Shown here piece by piece: positions 56,313 through 64,000 of a DNA stretch of 64,000 nt. The notes under the pieces were generated by a model. That model did not search any database. It was not told the DNA's origin and worked only from the letters and a program-made list of their open reading frames with translations. This DNA comes from Ascaris suum (taxonomy: Eukaryota > Nematoda > Chromadorea > Rhabditida > Ascarididae): the NCBI GenBank assembly GCA_013433145.1, contig CM024190.1:7168120-7232119 (forward strand), written 5' to 3'. The stretch's first letter is position 1; each line of letters starts with the position of its first letter. Made by a program: the position numbers and the translations under genes.

Positions 56313-56340
<28 letters not shown>
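56310..56340. repeat. (TTTTG)n pentanucleotide array
   Basis: Six TTTTG units followed by a T run. Confidence 0.93.
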
Positions 56341-56343
<3 letters not shown>

Positions 56344-58296
56344 TTTTTCTTTGATTTTTGGCGTTCTACGTTGCGCGTATAACTGCATTGGTTTTGTACT
56401 TATTGACGAGTTCGATTCGCACGTACTTAGCATGCAGTTTTTACTGATCAACCGATCGAGTATTATTTAATCTCTAGAGTTGAATTTAATGCGCAAGGTA
56501 AAGCCATATAGCTTTATTTTTTAGTAATAAATAAATGAACATTAAAAAACATTGCATTGCATTTTGTAAATTAGGTTATTATTTCAGTTTGTAAATTTGC
56601 GGTATGAGCATCAAGCTTTAAAAGTAGGAATGAAGCGATCAAAAATTTAGGCCTTTTTTTGAATATGCAAGATTGAGGCAAGGTTTGACTAATCAAACGG
56701 CAAAAATTTCCTCGGGCAATGCTTGATTTTGCGTTATTGTTATCGTGTATGTTTTTTTTTTCCTCAAAAGTGCGCCAAAAGGCGCCAGATCGTTTAAGGT
56801 TTCAACATATTGCGCCATACTGTTCATTAACACAGCCAAAAAAAGACCATTTACAGATCTTTACACCGCCCACCCTTTGAATAGGTCAAATAACTTGAGC
56901 TTTAGAGGCTATCGTTTTCTATTCTTTCGGCAGGTTTGCGAGAACAGGTGTGAATGATTTTGTGAAGTGCAGAAAAATCAAAACTAAGAGGCCTTGGGGT
57001 GGGGGGGGGGGGAGTAAGGAAATGCAAAGGAGAGGGAGGGGTTTATCGTTATTGATGGGATACGATATGTTTATTTTTATGTTGCAGATAGGTAACTAGC
57101 GCAATCGTTGATTTCCGTGCACGTTGATGCATAGAGAAATTCAACGGAATAATATGAGAATGTGAAATTGCCATTTTGCTTTGTGTCAACATTCTGTTGG
57201 CTTTGCAATGAAAAATATTTAATTCAAGTCACTATGTAAACTTTGTTGCACTTTCAACGCGTTCAATCTGATGATCACTTGAAGCATTTAAATGGGGATT
57301 GATGAATTTTTTTTTTTTTTTTTTTTGCAAATTAAGGAATGACAGAAATCGATAGCGAATTTTTCAAAAGATTAGAGAAATGTTGAAAGGGGGGATTGTT
57401 GCATTTGGTGGAAAGGGAAAGGCGAGAGGGAGAAGGAAGAAGATGGAGAAGAAGATTTATTGCACTCATCGCTTTTTTAGCCCTCTATTATCGAATAAAT
57501 TCATTGATAAGAGTTCCATCTCTTTCTTTTCTATGCAACCACCCCCCCCCCCGCTCCGTAATACTAGTATTGTTAATTTCTAGCATTACTTGTGGTATCC
57601 GTATGGAAATGAAATGATGTGTCATATATCCTTAATGATTAGGAAATGATCGAAATCAGGCAGATTGTTACTGCCGGTGATGATGTAAGACATAATTTGC
57701 CAACTCTTGAAATAAACTTGCTTCGACGGGAATATCGTCATTCAGCACTCTCGGGAGCCGTCATATTTGAAGACAAATTTCTTTTTGGCTAGCAGCAGCA
57801 GCAGCAGCATCGACGGTTATTGAAACGGCAAATAACTGTGATTGATCGCTGAAAGGTCGCTAATTAATTACAGGTAATTGGTAACTAATTGAGCAGATTA
57901 GTATAATGATATCTATTGCCGATGAAATGATTAATGAATTCAAAAAAGTTTTCCTCATTTTTTTCATTCGCTAATTATTTATGCAAAAATCATCTCTATA
58001 TTTTAGAATTGTTCAATTTTGCCACTCTGTGAACTAATGCGTTTATATCATTTTCTTTAAACTGTAGGCGTCACATGTAAGTTATACCTCTTTCCTCAGG
58101 TGTTTCACTTATACGACATCACAATTTCCACCTTTACAGGTAAATGAACATCATGTAATAGACTTCTGTGTAAATGAAAGGCGAACAGTGAAAACAGAAA
58201 GTTAAAGCTTTATTTTTATTGTTATTATTATTATCAGTTTGTAAATTTCACAACTCATATGATAATACAAAAAATGCATTGCTTTCTTTATGAAAT

Positions 58297-58301
<5 letters not shown>

Positions 58302-58350
<49 letters not shown>
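58302..58350. repeat. (GA)n microsatellite, about 24 units
   Basis: An uninterrupted GA array. Confidence 0.97.
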
Positions 58351-58351
<1 letters not shown>

Positions 58352-58507
58352 GAGTGCATTTTATATTTGCCAGAAAATTTTTTCATTATGCGGAAATGCG
58401 ATTAATGTCGTAGTTTTTTTTTTCTTTTTTTTTGAAATTTTTCAATTTATAAAAAATCATTCCTATAAGCGTTGATAAGAGATGCGTTATGCGCCAGTGA
58501 TGTTGTT

Positions 58508-58616
58508 TTTATTTATTTATTTGTTTATTTATTTATTTATTTATTTGTTTATTTATTTATTTATTTGTTTATTTATTTGTTTATTTATTTATTTATTTAT
58601 TTATTTAATTTATTTA
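58508..58616. repeat. (TTTA)n tetranucleotide array with TTTG variants
   Basis: About 27 TTTA units, several carrying an A to G change, so the array is partly decayed. Confidence 0.95.
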
Positions 58617-58928
58617 ATTTGTTGACGTTATGCGCACACTGTAAAGCTTTACGAAAAAAAAAAAGAAAGCAAAAAAACGAGCACGAAAATTATCATTTGT
58701 TGATCTAAGATAATGCATTATAAAGGAGATTATAGACATATAAGAAATGTTGTTCATTTTGTTGAATTTTCCTTCGTATTCTTTTTTTTTTCTTCTATCT
58801 TCTTAATCCGTTTTTTTTTTTCATTGATTCGTTTCAGCTTAAAATAGTTCCATTAACACGGAAATATGTAAAAATATTTAAGCTTGAATTAAAATTTCCT
58901 TTCTTTTTGAAAATATGATTATTTAGGT

Positions 58929-58944
58929 GGGGGGGGGGGGGGGG
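58929..58944 (+). repeat. G16 tract
   Basis: An unbroken run of 16 G. Confidence 0.92.
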
Positions 58945-61900
58945 AAATGAAACGATTTTTTCAGTGAAAGAAATTTTAGAAAATGGATATACGTTTTCGC
59001 GTTTTTTGATTTTGATTTTTTTTATTTGTTTATTTATTTTTATTTTTGCTTTCGTTACACCATTAAATGACTCATGAGTTCTAGTTAAGTGGATACGTAT
59101 AAATTCAAAATTAGCCACTTGATATGTAGATAGCGCAAATGAGTTTGGTGAAAGACAACGATCCTTCTCATTCCTCCCATCCTTTCCAACCCCCATCCCC
59201 TCCCGTCCTCCCAGTCCTTCAAATGAAGTCAATCAGATTTTTTTTTTCTGTTTTTACGTGGTGATTTTTCTATTTCAATGTGTGATAGATAAAACTTATG
59301 CTCTTTTTATAATCCAAGAGATGTGGAGTACAGGAAGTGTGCAATTGTTGAAATTGGGAATTTGCATAATTGCTAGAATTTTCGAAAATAGAATCACTTA
59401 ATTTCATCACTCATAAATCTGCGTTAGCAATTTTTGCCAACGAACATGTCTGTGCATTAAATGATGATGATGCTAGCGAAATGAATGAGAAAAACGAATA
59501 CCTAAATTAAGGGCTGCACAGGTGTGCTAAATAATTTCAGGTAAGATCATTCATAACTTTCATGAAATTGTTTCGAGTTTTGCTGAGACCAAAATTCTCT
59601 TCGATGATCAATATGAGGTTTTTTTTTTTGATATTTCTTTATTCATTAACGATTCATTATTTTTGAAGCGTTTATCGAATTAATTCAATGATTACTTCAT
59701 GCGAAAAAAAAAGTTTTTTTTTTTTTTTTTTTTTTGAAAAGGAATTTGAATGCGAATATTATTTAGATATGAGGGTGACCCGTATTGTTTCGTAGTATTT
59801 ATTAAAGAAAGTTGCACATATTGAGTTAGGTAAATGAGATTGTTCGACGAAATAAGTGGGTTTTCGATTGCTTTACGAAGTGGATAAACCGGTTTTTATT
59901 GTTGAACATCGCTAACAATATTGTGGCTTTTTTCTTTTGATAAAATGTCATCATGCCATGTTCTTATTGGAAAGCAATTTCTTTTCTTCGCGTTTTCTTT
60001 TTTTGCTGCTGCTGCTGCTAATGCTTCGAATTTTCTAAAACATAAGACTTCAATGTAAATATATGAGTGAGCATTTAGTGGTGTTTAAATGTTGTTGAAT
60101 GAATTCGTTGATCGTAATGCCATCTCTTTCACACTTCCCCCTCCCTCTCACCCTCCCCTCATTCTTTCTCTCACCAGCACTTTCCTTTCTGAACTCTTCG
60201 ATAAGTTGAGAAAATGAGCCCGTTTATTCATGTTCAAGTATGAATGATATAGGATTCTGCATAGATATGTTTGCGGCGCATTTGTCTGATTTGTACGATT
60301 CGAGAGAAATCCTCTAATTCCCATAAAAGTGACACCTACGAATGGAGTCGCTAAGTTGTAATTCTTTTTGGAAATTTCCTTTTTCATTATTTATTTCAAA
60401 TATGCATCCATTTAGGCAATTACTCATTGCCTTCATCTCTTTTTGAAATAAGTTGTTCAAATTTCGCTTGTTTCTTTTTCTTCATCATTCCATTATATTT
60501 TCCAATCTTTCGCTTCTTTCTCATTTCTAAATTCGCATTCCCCTCTCAATGATTTTCCCTTTCCTTTCAGTTATGATTGAAAAAGAGTACCACTTCACGG
60601 TAATTATGTCAATTGCTGTTGAGACTAAGTGTCAATTGAAGTGCGTGATTTAGGCAGTGAAGGAATACTCCCAAAGACGATTTGAGATGCCCTTTTTAAC
60701 GACGATCACTTCCGATAAATTGATTTCTCATTTCTGTAAATGTTGGAGCAAAAAATTTTCAATTTAATTTCGAAGAGAATTTCTCGTGCTTATTTCTCAT
60801 CTTATTCATTTTCTCTATATTTGAAAAAGAAAATAAACGCTTTTTTCGATTGTATACACTAGCGATTGTGCAATTTAAAAGCGATATATGGTGAGATCAT
60901 ATTTGTGTATCTGTGTTTATCAACCTGTATATCTGTTAGTGTGAATTGGAGATTACGTGAAACTACGACTGTGAAATTTGGTGATTGAAATATACCATTC
61001 TTCTACCATCGACCACATTTATACCATATATACCATCTTATACCATCTTCCACCTTAAACCGTCAATTTTGAAATAAGTAGTTGGCATCTAAAAGTATCG
61101 AAAATTTTGCATACATGATTCAATTACACGGTTTATATCTTACCGCAATCGATTCATCAAATAGACGAAACTTGAACGGGAGATTTTTACGAATGTTACG
61201 ATCAGCAAAAATGCAAAGGTATTATTTGCGTTTATTTTATTACTAATTAATGCTCGATGAAGGTGGTTGGTCAGTTGAGCGAAATTTGGAAGTGCACATG
61301 TTGCGAGCTGCTCCTTCGATGCGCATCTGCGTTTTATGATCGATTAATTTATTATTTCATCAGCATTGCCATTCATCGTTGTTATTTGTCTCTTTGTTGA
61401 AACATTTTTTTTTTTTTGCTACTTTTATATAAGGTTTGCATCTTTGATAACAAATTTATGAAGCGCAAACATTTACTAATGGGAAACTGTCGATAATTTT
61501 CGGGAAAGAAGTAACCGAACCAAAAAAAAGGTGATTATTGCGCTCTTGAACTGTGTGACCATGGTTAGTTTGAGTGACATACTAGGGAGAATAAATGGTC
61601 TAGACGAGGTTGCAAGTTTATTTATTTTAAACTTGTCATTTATTTGTCTGTGTACTTTAAACTGTAAGTTTGTTTACTCATATACCGTATTTTATTCAAA
61701 TATAGGCCCTCCTTGTTAAAAGGGTTGACATTTTTTCCCAATGTCTGCTTATTAAGCGTTGAATTTACCCGTAGGAACATGTGGAATCTAATATTTTACG
61801 GCGCATAGAATTTGCATTTAAACATTCGCATAAATATGCAAAAAAAAAAAAAAAAAAAAAAAACCAAAGCACTGGCAGATATAGGCCATTTCCTCAAGGG

Positions 61901-63389
61901 GGTCTTCGCCTTAAGCAAAAAAAAAAAAAAAAAAAACGTGGGCTTATTTATATTCGATACATACGATATTTTTTCATTTCTACATGAACCTGTCTATAAG
62001 TTATCCAAAAATCAGCGCTGCCATTGATCTGGACCAGTTGAAAAAAGTTCAATGGATATATTTTTGTAAAATTTCATCCACAAACATTTTATCTTCCATC
62101 TAAAGTGCTAAAAGCTGCAGCATATGCTTTCATTTAGTTCGTGAACTAGCTGGAGAAAAAAGGCTGCTCTCAAAGAATGATGTCATTGAACCGAAATTGT
62201 TCTCTAACGACTATGCTAAATGATTTATTACTTGCTACCAATGCGACACGGCGTTGCATACATCGTTCATCTCCCAGCTGAACAAACCTTCATTCTGCGC
62301 ACATGCAGTAACATATTGTGACTACTCATTCGTCGGATGTGTTGATTACCTGTCGGTTAATCATCGTTGGTTGGTTAATTAATTACCTCGGCCATCGTCG
62401 TGTTGCTTGGATTGGCTGAAGCAGCTTTTAAAGGAAATTTGTCATATTCATGCTCAGTAACGTGTATCGGTAGAAATTATCGATTGTTTATATTTTCTTA
62501 GTTCACTCGCTGATCGATAGTTACGATCGTTTATGTGTAAAGAAAACAGAGACGTTCTAAAAAGCAAGAAAACCAATTTGAATAATCGAAATCATTAAAA
62601 ACCTCTAGATAATGATTTTTAATTTACTTTAATTTCTTAATGCAATCGGTTTCACCTGTGTAATTAAATGATTGAATCTTAAGGTAGATTTTGAAAACAA
62701 TGGAATTAAGATTTAAAGGGTAAAAATATGCAGGTAATATTTTATTAAAATGTAAGCAGCAACAGTAGGAGCATATTTTTCGCTCTTATTGATGCTATAT
62801 ACCGTCGTCTTGAAGCGTTTGTTGCTTCCGATTATTGGTGATTTTGATCGCTCAACGATATACTTCGTCGAAGCAAATCATCCTGTATTTAAACATTCTC
62901 ACATATGATCCAATCTTAGTCGAGAATTTCATTTTTGCCACTCTTTTCTTTGAATGTTTAGGGCATAGTAAATCAAATGACTTAGTTGGATGTTTATATA
63001 TCGTGTTCATAAAATGTTGTTTGTTGGTTCAATTAGAAAATGTTTGTTGTTCCATCAATTAAAGTTTTTTTTTTCTAATTAAGGTTGTATTTATCAAAGA
63101 AAAAAGTTTATTTTCACCAATTAAAGTTGGATTTATAAGAGCAAAAAAAAAAAAAAACCGCAATGAGAGAATTTCAGCAAAATATTCGATTTTTTTTTTT
63201 TTTTGGCAAAACTTTTCCTCGTTTAAACATTTGTTTTGTTAAGTTTATTTCTGCGTATTTATGAATGTCTTTTCGCATCAAAAAACGTATTGTAATGTTG
63301 TGTTTGTTTAGGAAAAAATGACTATCATCTTTTATTCGTTATTATCGGTGGTTTTCATTCGATTTTTTTTCTTTTCTTTTCTTTTTCTC

Positions 63390-63396
<7 letters not shown>

Positions 63397-63432
<36 letters not shown>
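63397..63432. repeat. T homopolymer of about 36 bases
   Basis: A pure T run following a CTTTT-rich stretch. The assembled length is unlikely to be exact. Confidence 0.93.
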
Positions 63433-63433
<1 letters not shown>

Positions 63434-63645
63434 AGAAATCGGTTGGAAGCAATTTAGATATCACTAAGAAAATGAGACCGCCCACGTCGTTTTGATTTTT
63501 AAAACTGAATTTCGAATAATTTTAGTCTTTATGTGATTTCAGTGAAATTTCTCATCGATGAATTTTATCGGTTGTTAATTAGTACACGTCATATTTTCGC
63601 TATTTTTTTGCACAATATGAAAATTTAATTTTTTTTTTTTCAAAG

Positions 63646-63718
63646 GTTGATAGAGTTTTCTCTCGTGATGCTTATGACAAAATATTGCCAAAATTTGATG
63701 AATTATTTAGTGCAAAAG
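63646..63718 (+). CDS. Possible short internal exon
   Basis: A long T tract and CAAAG are followed by 24 open codons (VDRVFSRDAYDKILPKFDEL and on) and a good donor (AAAAG then GTATTAAG). The peptide has balanced charged and hydrophobic residues unlike the flanks. Only one exon is visible, no start codon is near and the acceptor is not the TTTCAG type. Unrecognised; it could belong to a gene continuing beyond the window. Confidence 0.22.
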
Positions 63719-64000
63719 GTATTAAGTTGTTACGTTCCTCAGGTATATTATACTTATTTGCATATAGCATTTCCTGCAAAAAAAAAAATCTTAACGCTTT
63801 TCATATTGAAACGCTGAGTTTTTGATCGTTGACTTTCATTAATTGCATTTCAACCTATTATTGCCTCATAAATGATTGGTAAAAATATATGATTTTTAAG
63901 TAATATTGGAAATAATGTGCTTCTAGATGATCATTGTTTCGAACAAAATAGATCTGGAATAAAAAGGTTGACGCAGAAAGAGATTACCTAAGTAATTACA

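Larger units (their letters stand above)
55400..63600. other. Gene desert, distal part
   Basis: Low-complexity AT-rich DNA with many microsatellites (56310, 58302, 58508), G/C tracts (57001-57012, 57542-57552, 58929-58944), long A runs at about 61839-61863 and 61917-61936, and TACCAT repeats at about 60990-61045. A GC-richer patch at about 62100-62420 has no open frame I can support. Confidence 0.5.

Noticed and set aside
63397..63432. Long T run as a possible retrocopy poly-A tail on the minus strand
   Set aside because: No gene-like sequence lies next to it and similar runs are scattered throughout the window.

Overview
The window looks like nuclear DNA of a nematode, most likely a parasitic or other non-Caenorhabditis species; this is an inference. 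It is AT-rich, full of long A/T runs, poly-G tracts and microsatellites. Its recognisable genes are split into many short exons with GT..AG introns whose acceptors are mostly of the nematode TTTCAG/TTTTAG type. There is no prokaryotic operon structure, phage, plasmid or CRISPR array. Exon models were built by reading conserved protein blocks and requiring splice phases to join.

Three protein families are recognisable, all on the + strand. (1) At about 0.9-1.7 kb is the 3' part of a gene with an L7Ae-type RNA-binding domain, best matching SECIS-binding protein 2. It needs a one-base frame change in a short A run, and an upstream open frame is broken by a TAA, so it is either decayed or misassembled. 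(2) At 4614-9502 is a complete six-exon acyl-protein thioesterase/lysophospholipase gene (LYPLA1/ath-1 family) with an intact Ser-Asp-His triad. (3) At 17341-32245 is a complete 19-exon dimethylglycine dehydrogenase-like gene of 846 codons. It keeps the FAD-binding fingerprint and the Trp-His that carries covalent FAD, but two usually invariant motifs have diverged. These genes do not obviously act together: selenoprotein decoding, depalmitoylation in the cytosol and mitochondrial choline/one-carbon catabolism are separate jobs.

From 32.3 kb to the end (about 32 kb) no gene can be named. It holds low-complexity DNA, tandem repeats, a decayed ~20-bp minisatellite (36.9-37.1 kb), a TATA-type element beside a hairpin (40.7 kb) and a few GC-richer islands that may be orphan exons. 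The clearest are minus-strand islands at 33.95-34.57 kb and 50.04-50.31 kb. Two further minus-strand candidates lie between the named genes at 3.2-3.7 kb and 10.5-10.9 kb. This part could be intergenic or the introns of a very large gene. No previously undescribed system is demonstrable here; the most informative leads are the damaged SECISBP2-like locus and the altered motifs in the dimethylglycine dehydrogenase.
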